Assembly (NCBI GenBank): GCA_045645205.1
Contig: JAZRIJ010000071.1
Coordinates: forward strand, 1-29,526
Direction: 5' to 3'
Source of the DNA: RGIG1995 sp045645205
GTDB lineage: Bacteria; Bacillota; Clostridia; Oscillospirales; CAG-272
Length of the DNA stretch: 29,526 nt
The position numbers were made by a program, and so were the translations under genes. Below the pieces are notes generated by a model. It worked only from the letters and a program-made list of their open reading frames with translations. It did no database searches and was not told where the DNA came from. Below, piece by piece: positions 17,502 through 24,662 of the stretch (position 1 is its first letter; every line of letters begins with the position of its first letter).

Positions 17502-17933
17502 ATGAAACTTAAAAGAATTGCTTTATTGCTTTTGGCTGCTTTAATGCTCGCGTGCACTTTTTCTTCTTGTGCAAGCACCACAAAAACTACCGTAAAAATT
17601 ACATTTATTGATGAAAGCGGAGATGTTGTTATTGATACTTATACCGCTGAGCTTAAAACAGAAAAACCTACGGTTTTGGATGCAGTTAAGGCAGTAAAGG
17701 ATGTTTATGCAACTGCTGAAGGTTATGGTCAAATCACACTTTCTGATGATGGAACTTCTGTAAAAAATGTTGACAGTTATAAGGAAAACCTTACTCCTAA
17801 CGCTGATGGAGATATTTTCTTCTGGATGTTCCTCGTAAACGGTAAGGAACCTAGCGGCGATGCTAATGAAGTAAGTGTTTCAACAGATGATAATATAGTA
17901 TTTCAGTTTGTTAAGAGGACACTTGAAGAATAA
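17502..17933 (+). CDS. DUF4430-like (beta-grasp) lipoprotein
   Basis: A 143-residue exported protein with a basic start, a hydrophobic signal stretch (6-18) and a lipobox-like TFSSC with C23, so probably anchored to the outer face of the membrane. The rest resembles the DUF4430 / transcobalamin-like beta-grasp domain: a VKITFIDESGDVV strand, a KPTVLDAVKAV helix, and FFWMFLVNGKEPSGDANEVSVSTDDNIVFQF, where W-x-F-x-V-N-G and a final aspartate-rich turn are typical. Members often bind small cofactors or sit in surface adhesins; no ligand can be named here. It has an AAGGAGA ribosome site, its own promoter and its own terminator, so it is transcribed alone and probably strongly. Confidence 0.75.
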   Translation: MKLKRIALLLLAALMLACTFSSCASTTKTTVKITFIDESGDVVIDTYTAELKTEKPTVLDAVKAVKDVYATAEGYGQITLSDDGTSVKNVDSYKENLTPNADGDIFFWMFLVNGKEPSGDANEVSVSTDDNIVFQFVKRTLEE

Positions 17934-17976
17934 TTAGCTGTCCAAAATAATCGTTAACAAATTGCTTATAGACTAT

Positions 17977-18011
17977 AAAGGGATTGCACATAAAAATGCA
18001 ATCCCTTTTTT
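17977..18011 (+). terminator. intrinsic terminator after the DUF4430-like gene
   Basis: Perfect 12-bp stem (AAAGGGATTGCA 17977-17988 with TGCAATCCCTTT 17997-18008), an 8-nt loop and a T-run to 18011. It lies 43 bp past the stop codon and separates this gene from the convergent hydrolase gene. Confidence 0.9.
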
Positions 18012-18109
18012 GAGTTATGGTTTGTATATCTTTTTTTAGTTAAAAAAATTTATAAATATTACACAATAGTTAAATTCTTGAACGAATTTTATACAGTATA
18101 TTAAAATAA

Positions 18110-19057
18110 TCACTGTTTTAGATATGTAAAAAAATCAGATAAAGCTTTAACGTATTCATCCGGGCAAGTAGGGTAACATAGACCATGCCCCGCTCCCCTT
18201 ATAGTAACAAGTAATTTTTTTGATGAACAAGCCTCGTAATTTTGAACACTCATGTAATACGGAACAAAATCGTCATTATCTCCGTGGGCAAAAAGTATAG
18301 GAACAGAGCTTTTTTTGACGGCTTCCAAGGGAACTATTTCTTCAAGGTCAAATCTGCCGTATATCTTAGCTCCCATCTTTACAAATGGATAGAGAATATC
18401 TGCGGGCAGCTTCATCTCTTTAATTACTTTTTTTATAATATTTTTTGTAGAAGAGTATCCGCAGTCTGCAAGTATGCTTTTAACACACTTTGGCAGTCCT
18501 CTTTCTATGCACATCAAAACTGTGGAAGCACCCATGGATACACCGGTAAGAATTATGCATACATCATTTCCGAATCGGTTTTGAAGATACTCAAGCCATG
18601 TTAATGCATCACGGCTTTCGTTTATACCGAATGAAATTATATTTCCTTCGCTTTCACCGCTTGCCCGCTGGTCTATCAAAAGCACATTATGCTCCAAAGC
18701 AAACGCACGAGTAACACCGCCGCAGAGATCTCTCCTTGAGTTCCCCCTATAACCGTGCATCATAAGCTCAATAGGAGCTCCTTTTTTTAATTCATAGTAT
18801 TTTCCATGTAGCTTCAACCCATCAAATGAGGTAACAGAAACGTTGTCATGTGGCATATTGTCTATTTGTTTTTGCCATTCAATCATTTGAGCGCGATAGG
18901 GTTTGTACACTTTTCCTTCGGGTATAGAGTATGTTTCTTTATCAGCCTTGTTTTTTTCGGTATTGTAAAACGCAAAATAAAAACAAATAAATGCTGTAAG
19001 AAAAACTAAAAATGTAATTAAGGTAATTGCAATAAGTATGATACGGATAATAAACAT
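18110..19057 (-). CDS. membrane-anchored alpha/beta hydrolase
   Basis: The only clear gene on the minus strand. From the preferred start the product has 315 residues: one N-terminal membrane segment (FIIRIILIAITLITFLVFLT), then an alpha/beta-hydrolase domain facing outward or anchored at the membrane. The oxyanion region is MMHGYRGNSRRD, the nucleophile elbow is GVSMGAST, the acid is in FAHGDNDDFVP and the histidine in GAGHG, so the catalytic triad is complete. It resembles the YqkD/DUF-type serine hydrolases of Firmicutes; the substrate is unknown. The longer frame begins at 19087, but ATG at 19057 has CGGAGGCG eight bases before it, so I take that one. Confidence 0.85.
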   Translation of the reverse strand: MFIIRIILIAITLITFLVFLTAFICFYFAFYNTEKNKADKETYSIPEGKVYKPYRAQMIEWQKQIDNMPHDNVSVTSFDGLKLHGKYYELKKGAPIELMMHGYRGNSRRDLCGGVTRAFALEHNVLLIDQRASGESEGNIISFGINESRDALTWLEYLQNRFGNDVCIILTGVSMGASTVLMCIERGLPKCVKSILADCGYSSTKNIIKKVIKEMKLPADILYPFVKMGAKIYGRFDLEEIVPLEAVKKSSVPILFAHGDNDDFVPYYMSVQNYEACSSKKLLVTIRGAGHGLCYPTCPDEYVKALSDFFTYLKQ

Positions 19058-19077
19058 ATTTTTCGCCTCCGTTTTGT

Positions 19078-19106
19078 ATTGTATCACACAGCAGAAATTT
19101 TTGCAA
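19078..19106 (-). promoter_or_regulatory. promoter of the alpha/beta hydrolase gene
   Basis: Read on the minus strand: TTGCAA (19106-19101), a 17-bp spacer, then TACAAT (19083-19078). It lies about 20 bp before the chosen start at 19057. Confidence 0.65.
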
Positions 19107-19128
19107 CTTTTTTATTTAAGAAATGATG

Positions 19129-19157
19129 TTGCATTTTATTAAAAAATCTGATAAAAT
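19129..19157 (+). promoter_or_regulatory. promoter of the YitT-family gene
   Basis: TTGCAT (19129-19134) and TAAAAT (19152-19157) with a 17-bp spacer, the -10 preceded by TGA to form an extended -10. It is divergent from the hydrolase promoter, with the two -35 boxes about 22 bp apart, so one regulator could act on both. Confidence 0.6.
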
Positions 19158-19228
19158 AAATGTTGCTGTTATAGGATAAATAATTAAATAATATCGAAAC
19201 AAAATATTTGGAAAGTAGGATTACTAAA

Positions 19229-20137
19229 ATGAATTTTATCAAATCAAAGTTTAATATAAAGGTTTTATGGGCATATGTGTGTACGATTCTTGTAGCTGTT
19301 TTGTTGGCTTTTAATTACCAACTGTTTATTGTGGAAAATAATTTTGCTCCTGCCGGACTGAATGGTATTGCTACAATGATTCAATATAAAACAGGGTTCA
19401 GTATTGGTTATATGTCTCTTATTATTAATGTGCCGCTTTGTCTTTTGGCGTATTTTTGGGTTGGTAAAACCTTTGCAAAGCTTTCTCTTGTTTTTTGCAC
19501 TACCTATTCTTTTGTTTTTCTTTATTTGCAAAAACTGGGACTTGATTTTTTGCAATATAACGCTCAAGGACAAGATACGATTTTTCCTGCACTTTTAAGC
19601 GGATTAATAAGCGGATATGTTTACGGTGTATGCTTCAGGAAAAATTTTTCGGCGGGAGGAACGAATCTTATTGCAAAATTTATAAGCAAGAAGAAGCCGG
19701 AGCTTAATTTTTTCTGGATCAATTTTGTGTTAAATGCCGTTGTTGCAGTAATATCTCTTTTTGTATACACATCTCCGAACAGTACAAATGGATTTTCTCT
19801 TGATTACAGGCCTGTTTGTCTGTGTATTACATATTGCTTTGTTTCAAGTTATATTGGAAATTATATTATCAAGGGCACTAAATCGGCAATAAAATTTACT
19901 ATTATTACAAATTATCCAAATGAGATTATGAACGAAATTCAAAATAGTTTTAGGCACAGTTCAACGCAAATTCGCGCTTTAGGCTCATATAGTCATGATG
20001 AAAAAAGCGTTTTGGTTTGTGTTATTAACAAGCATCAGATCGTTGATTTTAAAAATATGCTATTAAAATATAATAATACATTTTCATTTTGTGAGTCTGT
20101 TGATGAAACCTACGGTAATTTTAAGCGAATAAAATAA
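19229..20137 (+). CDS. YitT family membrane protein (DUF161/DUF2179)
   Basis: Membrane protein of 302 residues with five to six hydrophobic helices in the first two thirds (for example VLWAYVCTILVAVLLAFNYQ and an AGGTNLIAKFI loop). A C-terminal soluble DUF2179-type domain follows (about 215-300, from KFTIITNYPNEIMNEI to DVDETYG-like VDETYGNF). The pattern NNFAPAGLNGIATMIQYKTGFSIGYMSLIINVP is the family hallmark. Function is not established; YitT proteins are abundant in Firmicutes and suspected transporters. The frame is open from a TTG at 19208, but ATG at 19229 has AGTAGGA at the right distance. It has its own divergent promoter. Confidence 0.85.
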   Translation: MNFIKSKFNIKVLWAYVCTILVAVLLAFNYQLFIVENNFAPAGLNGIATMIQYKTGFSIGYMSLIINVPLCLLAYFWVGKTFAKLSLVFCTTYSFVFLYLQKLGLDFLQYNAQGQDTIFPALLSGLISGYVYGVCFRKNFSAGGTNLIAKFISKKKPELNFFWINFVLNAVVAVISLFVYTSPNSTNGFSLDYRPVCLCITYCFVSSYIGNYIIKGTKSAIKFTIITNYPNEIMNEIQNSFRHSSTQIRALGSYSHDEKSVLVCVINKHQIVDFKNMLLKYNNTFSFCESVDETYGNFKRIK

Positions 20138-20202
20138 TTCTTTTGAAATTATGTGACTTTTTGTTTTTTTAAAACGTATTACTTATGAAGGGAGATACAG
20201 TA

Positions 20203-20694
20203 ATGGCATTTGCATTAGATACAGAAATTGAAAAAGTATATGATGAATATGCCGATCAACTGTACCGAATTGCGCTATCTCATTCGGGTAATAAAGAGGA
20301 TGCAATGGATGCAGTTCAAGATGTTTTTGTCAAGTATGCATCTATAAATAAAATTTTTTTGGATGAAGAGCACAGAAAAGCATGGTTTATCAGAGTTACG
20401 GTCAACCGATGCCGAGATTTAAACCGAAAGGGAAAAGTAAGGCATTATACACCGCTTGAAGAGGTATATGATGTTCCTGATAAGGAAAATGATTTACCTC
20501 TAAGAGTTAAAGAAATGCTTGAAGATATGCCTGAAAAGTTTAAAGCTGTACTTATTTTGCATTATCTTGAAGGTTTTTCAGTCGAAGAAACATCGGAGAT
20601 ACTTAAGCTTTCTTTATCTGCTGTTAAAATGAGGTTGTCAAGAGCGCGTGATTATGTAAAAGAAAAACACAAAAAGGAGGATTTTTATGTTTAG
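20203..20694 (+). CDS. RNA polymerase sigma factor, ECF-like
   Basis: A two-domain sigma-70 family protein of 163 residues. Region 2 runs from IEKVYDEYADQLYRIALSHS through DAMDAVQDVFVKYA to KAWFIRVTVNRCRDLNR. Region 4 is MPEKFKAVLILHYLEGFSVEETSEILKLSLSAVKMRLSRARDYVKE, with the helix-turn-helix that reads the -35 box. Length fits the ECF group. ATG 20203 follows AAGGGAG; an upstream ATG at 20185 would place that ribosome site inside the gene. Its end overlaps the next gene by 8 bp, typical of a sigma/anti-sigma pair. I could not identify its target promoter motif in the 65 bp before it. Confidence 0.9.
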   Translation: MAFALDTEIEKVYDEYADQLYRIALSHSGNKEDAMDAVQDVFVKYASINKIFLDEEHRKAWFIRVTVNRCRDLNRKGKVRHYTPLEEVYDVPDKENDLPLRVKEMLEDMPEKFKAVLILHYLEGFSVEETSEILKLSLSAVKMRLSRARDYVKEKHKKEDFYV

Positions 20695-21187
20695 TAAATG
20701 TGATATTGAAAAATATCGGCATACTAAAGCGCCGTCTGAGCTTAAACGAGCGGTACTGTGTGCAACGCAGAAAAATCCTGCTCCAAGGTTTATGTTTAAC
20801 ATCAAAACAATTTCTGCAGTAGCGGCTTGCCTGTTGGTTCTTATTGTAAGTGTTGTTTTACTGCGAACACCTACAGCCCCAATTACGGTTACTGTTGAGG
20901 AGCTTGCTGTCGTAAATACCGTAAGTCGTTTTCAGAAATCAGTTACCCTTGTTGTTGAAAGCGAGGGAAAGATTGACGTAAAAACAAAAGAAAATAGTTT
21001 TTATGTTTATGACAGCGAAAGCAATAGTTTTGAAATATTAAACAGCTTAAAAAATGTTAAAAATAAGTTAGAAATAATATGGCAGGTTTCCAAGGACAAT
21101 GCAATTTTGGAGATAAACGGACAGGTATTTGAGGTTTTCTATGATGGCGATACATCGTCTGTCCAAATTAAAGAAATAAAAAAATAA
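20687..21187 (+). CDS. probable anti-sigma factor, single-pass membrane protein
   Basis: A 166-residue protein with a short cytoplasmic head of about 40 residues (KYRHTKAPSELKRAVLCATQ), one membrane helix (about 42-61, ISAVAACLLVLIVSVVLL) and an outer domain of about 100 residues with no motif I recognise. I infer an anti-sigma role from the 8-bp overlap with the sigma gene, the strong AAGGAGG ribosome site and the topology. No zinc-binding H-x-x-x-C-x-x-C anti-sigma signature is present, and the head is short for binding a sigma factor. It could instead be a sensor partner or a DUF4179-like protein. Confidence 0.6.
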   Translation: MFSKCDIEKYRHTKAPSELKRAVLCATQKNPAPRFMFNIKTISAVAACLLVLIVSVVLLRTPTAPITVTVEELAVVNTVSRFQKSVTLVVESEGKIDVKTKENSFYVYDSESNSFEILNSLKNVKNKLEIIWQVSKDNAILEINGQVFEVFYDGDTSSVQIKEIKK

Positions 21188-21220
21188 AAAATATTATATA
21201 ATTTTTAAGGAGAAAAAAAC

Positions 21221-21832
21221 ATGAAAAAATTAATTGCGCTTATTTTTGCAGGTCTTATGCTTTTTGCATTTGCAGCTTGCGGAGACAAAACAGACGGAAA
21301 TGACGGAAAAAACAACGAAACACTTGAAGAGACCAAGGGTGAAGATACACCTAAGCTTGAGGGTGTAAAAGCTCCTGTTGATATTCTTACAGCAGTATGG
21401 GGTTCATATGGCGATGAAGAAAAGTTCTTCGCTATGGGCGGCGATTTTGAAAATATTGTTGACAATGCTCCCGGCGCATTTGACATTACAAACAAGGACT
21501 CTATGGCATCACAGCTTGTATGTCCCGAAAATGCAGTTGCAATGATCGATGGCGCAGCATCTCTTCTTCACGCTATGAACGCAAATACATTTACAGGTGC
21601 AGCTTACCACATTAAAGACGGTTCCGAGGCTTCTGCATTCATTTCTGAAATGAAGACAGCAATTCAGGGCAATCAGTGGATCTGCGGTTTTCCCGAAAAG
21701 CTCCTTGTTGCTGAAGTAACAGACGAATATGTCGTAGTAGCTTTCGGTAACGGAGAAATTATCGAAACATTCAAGACAAAGCTTACTTCACAGTATAATT
21801 TTGCTGAAATTGAAGTTGAAGCTATAGGTTAA
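21221..21832 (+). CDS. lipoprotein of unknown function, upstream of an O-acyltransferase pair
   Basis: A 203-residue exported protein with an N-terminal signal (KKLIALIFAGLMLFAF), a lipobox FAAC with C20, and an acidic, flexible linker (about 21-50) before a folded domain. I do not recognise the family with confidence. The layout loosely recalls DUF4358-type lipoproteins, which sit next to MBOAT and DHHW genes in other Clostridia. The codons look different from the neighbours, with many ATC, TTC, GCA and GGC, suggesting high expression. It lies 33 bp after the anti-sigma gene with AAGGAG before the start, and 40 bp before the MBOAT gene. A role in presenting or accepting acyl groups outside the cell is inference. 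Confidence 0.65.
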   Translation: MKKLIALIFAGLMLFAFAACGDKTDGNDGKNNETLEETKGEDTPKLEGVKAPVDILTAVWGSYGDEEKFFAMGGDFENIVDNAPGAFDITNKDSMASQLVCPENAVAMIDGAASLLHAMNANTFTGAAYHIKDGSEASAFISEMKTAIQGNQWICGFPEKLLVAEVTDEYVVVAFGNGEIIETFKTKLTSQYNFAEIEVEAIG

Positions 21833-21872
21833 TAGATAGCCGTAAAAAAATAAATTCACACAGGAGAACATT

Positions 21873-23273
21873 ATGTTATTCTCAAGCATACCGTTTCTCT
21901 ATTACTTTCTCCCCTGTGTGCTGATACTGTACTTTATTGCGCCCCGGTGCTTAAAAAACACGGTTCTTATGCTGACAAGCCTTGTTTTTTATGGCTGGGG
22001 TGAACCTAAATATGTACTGTTGATGGTTGTTTCTATATTAGTCGGCTACGTCAGTGGACTTCTTATAGAAAGGTTTCGCAACAATGCTATAGGCAGGGCT
22101 GCGATGATAGCGGGAGTGGCAATAGCTTTAGGGTTTCTCGGTTATTATAAATATGCAGATTTTTTCATTGAAAATTTTAATGCAGTAACAGGACTTTCTA
22201 TTCCTGTGCTAAAAATAGCACTTCCGATAGGTATAAGCTTCTATACATTTCAAATAGTAAGTTATGTAATAGATGTTTACCGCGATGAAACCAAGGCGCA
22301 GCGAAATATTATAAATCTTGCGGCATATATTACGATGTTTCCACAACTTATAGCGGGTCCTATCGTGAGATATGTTGATATAGAGGTACAACTTCGCGAG
22401 AGACGTCATACTATTGATAAAATATCGCTGGGAATAAGACGTTTTATTCTCGGTCTGGGAAAAAAGATTCTTATTGCAAACGCTTTGGGTGAGCTTTGCG
22501 ATATATTCAGAGCATCAACGGAGCAATCAGTCTTATTTGCTTGGATGTATGGTATTGCATTCTCGCTCCATATTTATTTTGATTTTTCCGGTTACAGTGA
22601 TATGGCTATCGGTCTTGGTCATATATTTGGATTTGATTTTCTCGAAAACTTCAATTATCCATATATATCAGCAAGTGTAACTGAATTTTGGCGCCGTTGG
22701 CACATGTCTCTCGGTTCATGGTTTAGAGATTATTTGTATATTCCCTTAGGGGGAAACCGCGTAAGAAAAATAAGGTGGTTTTTTAACATTTTTGTTGTAT
22801 GGCTGGCTACGGGCTTCTGGCACGGCGCAGCATGGAACTTCATAGTATGGGGACTTATGTTTGGTATGCTTTTGGTTATTGAGAAAGTTTGGCTTCTTGA
22901 CCGGCTAAAAAAGCATAAAATTATTTCCCGTATTTATGTTTTATTCGTAGTTATGATAAGCTTTATCATATTCAATGCAACTGATATGTCTCAGGCATTA
23001 ACAGACATTATATCATTGTTTGGAGTAGGCAACCTTCCTCTTGTAACAACTGAGACGTTATATTATTTGCGCAGCTATGCTTTAATATTTATTCTTGCAA
23101 TTATCGGCGCTACACCATTTGTAAAGAAGTCTGTTGCTGCGGTTTACAGCACAAAGTTCGGAGAAAAGGTTATTAATATTGCCGAACCTATAATTATGGT
23201 AGTGCTTTTGATAGTTATGACGGCATTCCTTGTAGATGGATCTTTCAATCCTTTCTTATATTTCAGATTTTGA
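21873..23273 (+). CDS. MBOAT family O-acyltransferase (AlgI/PatA-like)
   Basis: Polytopic membrane protein of 466 residues with about eleven hydrophobic helices. It begins FSSIPFLYYFLPCVLILYF and has VFYGWGEPKYVLL, LPIGISFYTFQIVSYVIDVYR, MFPQLIAGPIVRY, FDFSGYSDMAIGLGHIFGF, FWRRWHMSLGSWFRDYLYIPLGGNR and the active-site histidine in TGFWHGAAWNFIVWG. These are hallmarks of AlgI/DltB-type transferases that move an acyl group across the membrane to an outer polymer. The following DHHW protein makes an acetyl transfer to an exopolysaccharide or wall polymer likely. The polymer is not shown by the sequence. The ribosome site is CAGGAG; the gene after it starts 15 bp past the stop. Confidence 0.92.
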   Translation: MLFSSIPFLYYFLPCVLILYFIAPRCLKNTVLMLTSLVFYGWGEPKYVLLMVVSILVGYVSGLLIERFRNNAIGRAAMIAGVAIALGFLGYYKYADFFIENFNAVTGLSIPVLKIALPIGISFYTFQIVSYVIDVYRDETKAQRNIINLAAYITMFPQLIAGPIVRYVDIEVQLRERRHTIDKISLGIRRFILGLGKKILIANALGELCDIFRASTEQSVLFAWMYGIAFSLHIYFDFSGYSDMAIGLGHIFGFDFLENFNYPYISASVTEFWRRWHMSLGSWFRDYLYIPLGGNRVRKIRWFFNIFVVWLATGFWHGAAWNFIVWGLMFGMLLVIEKVWLLDRLKKHKIISRIYVLFVVMISFIIFNATDMSQALTDIISLFGVGNLPLVTTETLYYLRSYALIFILAIIGATPFVKKSVAAVYSTKFGEKVINIAEPIIMVVLLIVMTAFLVDGSFNPFLYFRF

Positions 23274-23288
23274 GAGGAGGGGTATTTA

Positions 23289-24392
23289 GTGAATAATAAG
23301 ACAAAAAATATTGTTCAGCTTGTTTTGTTTTTTGTTGTTTTGTTTGGACTCGCATTCTGGTGCTGGTTTAAGCCTGTAACAGATTATAGCTTGAATGAAA
23401 GACGTGAACTTGACAAGCTACCGGAAATATCTCTTTCAACAATATTTTCGGGAAAATTTATGACAGGCTTTGAGGATTATACTCTTGATCAGTTTCCGAT
23501 AAGAGATAGCTTCAGAACTATTAAGATGGTTACTGCTAAATATATTTTCGGGCATCTCGACAATAATGATGTTTTTGTTACACAGGACGGAATGGTCGGT
23601 AAGCACGAATATCCATTAAAAAAGGACCAGCTTGAATTGGCTGCCAATAAATTCAAATATCTTTATGAAACTTATTTTAAGGATAACGGAGGAAATGTAT
23701 ATCTCTCTGTTATTCCGGATAAAAATGCCCATATTGCAGAGAAGAGTGGACACTTGTCTATGAATTATGAAATGTTTTATGAGATAATGAAAAAAAACAC
23801 ACCCTTTGCGGAATATATTGATATAACCGATCTGCTTACTGCGGAGGACTATTACAAAACTGATACTCATTGGAAACAAGAGATGATAACCGATGTTGCT
23901 GATAGATTGGCTGACAAGATGGGAATAACTCTTAATACAGATTATACTGTCAATACCCTTGACAGAGAATTTGATGGAGTGTATTATGGTCAGTTGGCAC
24001 TTCCAGTGAAAAAGGATACTCTTAAATATTTGACAAGTGAAATAATTGATAACTGTATTATAACAAATCACGAGAACAGACAGCAGATGTCTATGTACGA
24101 TATGGAGAAAGCATACGGCAACGATGCTTATGAGATTTTTCTTTCTGGCTCCTTGTCTCTTATAACCATAGAAAACCCCAATGCTGTAACAGATAAAGAG
24201 CTTATTGTTTTCCGCGATTCATTTGGGAGCAGTCTCGTTCCTCTTCTTGCATCAGGATATAAGAGTATAACACTTGTTGATATACGTTATATTGCTTCTG
24301 TAGTGCTCGGAAACTTTATTGATTTTGAAAACAAGGATGTATTATTTATTTACAGTACTCTTGTTCTTAATAATAGCAGCATGTTGAAGTAA
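23289..24392 (+). CDS. DHHW/AlgJ-like SGNH-type O-acetyltransferase partner
   Basis: A 367-residue protein with one N-terminal membrane anchor (about 8-27, IVQLVLFFVVLFGLAFWCWF) and a large outer domain. It carries the AlgX/AlgJ/PatB-type motifs: FEDYTLDQFPIRDSFR early, the aspartate-histidine pair in YYKTDTHWKQEM, and the serine in VFRDSFGSSLVPLL. In alginate-type systems such proteins take the acetyl group from the MBOAT partner and place it on sugar hydroxyls. It is downstream of the MBOAT gene with a GAGGAGGGG ribosome site and a GTG start, and it is the last gene before a strong terminator. The five-gene run from 20203 is therefore probably one operon. Confidence 0.88.
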   Translation: MNNKTKNIVQLVLFFVVLFGLAFWCWFKPVTDYSLNERRELDKLPEISLSTIFSGKFMTGFEDYTLDQFPIRDSFRTIKMVTAKYIFGHLDNNDVFVTQDGMVGKHEYPLKKDQLELAANKFKYLYETYFKDNGGNVYLSVIPDKNAHIAEKSGHLSMNYEMFYEIMKKNTPFAEYIDITDLLTAEDYYKTDTHWKQEMITDVADRLADKMGITLNTDYTVNTLDREFDGVYYGQLALPVKKDTLKYLTSEIIDNCIITNHENRQQMSMYDMEKAYGNDAYEIFLSGSLSLITIENPNAVTDKELIVFRDSFGSSLVPLLASGYKSITLVDIRYIASVVLGNFIDFENKDVLFIYSTLVLNNSSMLK

Positions 24393-24398
24393 ATATTT

Positions 24399-24432
24399 AA
24401 AAAGGCTTCGTTGGTAACAGCGAGGCTTTTTT
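24399..24432 (+). terminator. intrinsic terminator closing the sigma-MBOAT-DHHW operon
   Basis: A 15-bp stem with three G-T wobbles: arms 24399-24413 (AAAAAGGCTTCGTTG) and 24418-24432 (CAGCGAGGCTTTTTT), closed by the GNRA-type tetraloop GTAA, with the T-run forming the end of the stem. It lies just after the DHHW stop. Confidence 0.88.
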
Positions 24433-24556
24433 GCGTTGACAATTCATTTGCTTATTTTAGCTATAAGATATATTGTTGTGTTTATGTATATTGAATTATT
24501 TTTACTTTTTTAAAATAAAAAAGGCAGGATTTCTATAATGTTTTTAAATTTTGTAC

Positions 24557-24585
24557 TTGCATAAAACAATGCTGTGTTATATAAT
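24557..24585 (+). promoter_or_regulatory. promoter before the GH25 lysozyme gene
   Basis: TTGCAT (24557-24562) and TATAAT (24580-24585) with a 17-bp spacer, about 78 bp before the gene. A TTGACA at 24436 has only a TATAAG 20 bp beyond it and is a weaker choice. The rest of the 270-bp gap (24433-24556) shows nothing recognisable. Confidence 0.6.
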
Positions 24586-24662
24586 TATTATATGTTGTAA
24601 AAATAAGAAGAAAACAGGGGAGTTTTGTAGAATTCCTATTTAAACATATACGGGTAAAAGTT

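Noticed and set aside
18072..18089. AAATTC...GAATTT inverted repeat as a terminator of the minus-strand hydrolase
   Set aside because: The stem is only 6 bp of mostly A-T pairs and no clear T-run follows on the minus strand.
20138..20202. SigA or ECF promoter directly before the sigma factor gene
   Set aside because: A GTGACT with TATTAC 18 bp on, and a TTGAAA with no good -10, were considered. Neither matches well enough to be listed, and no AAC/CGT-type ECF pair is clear.
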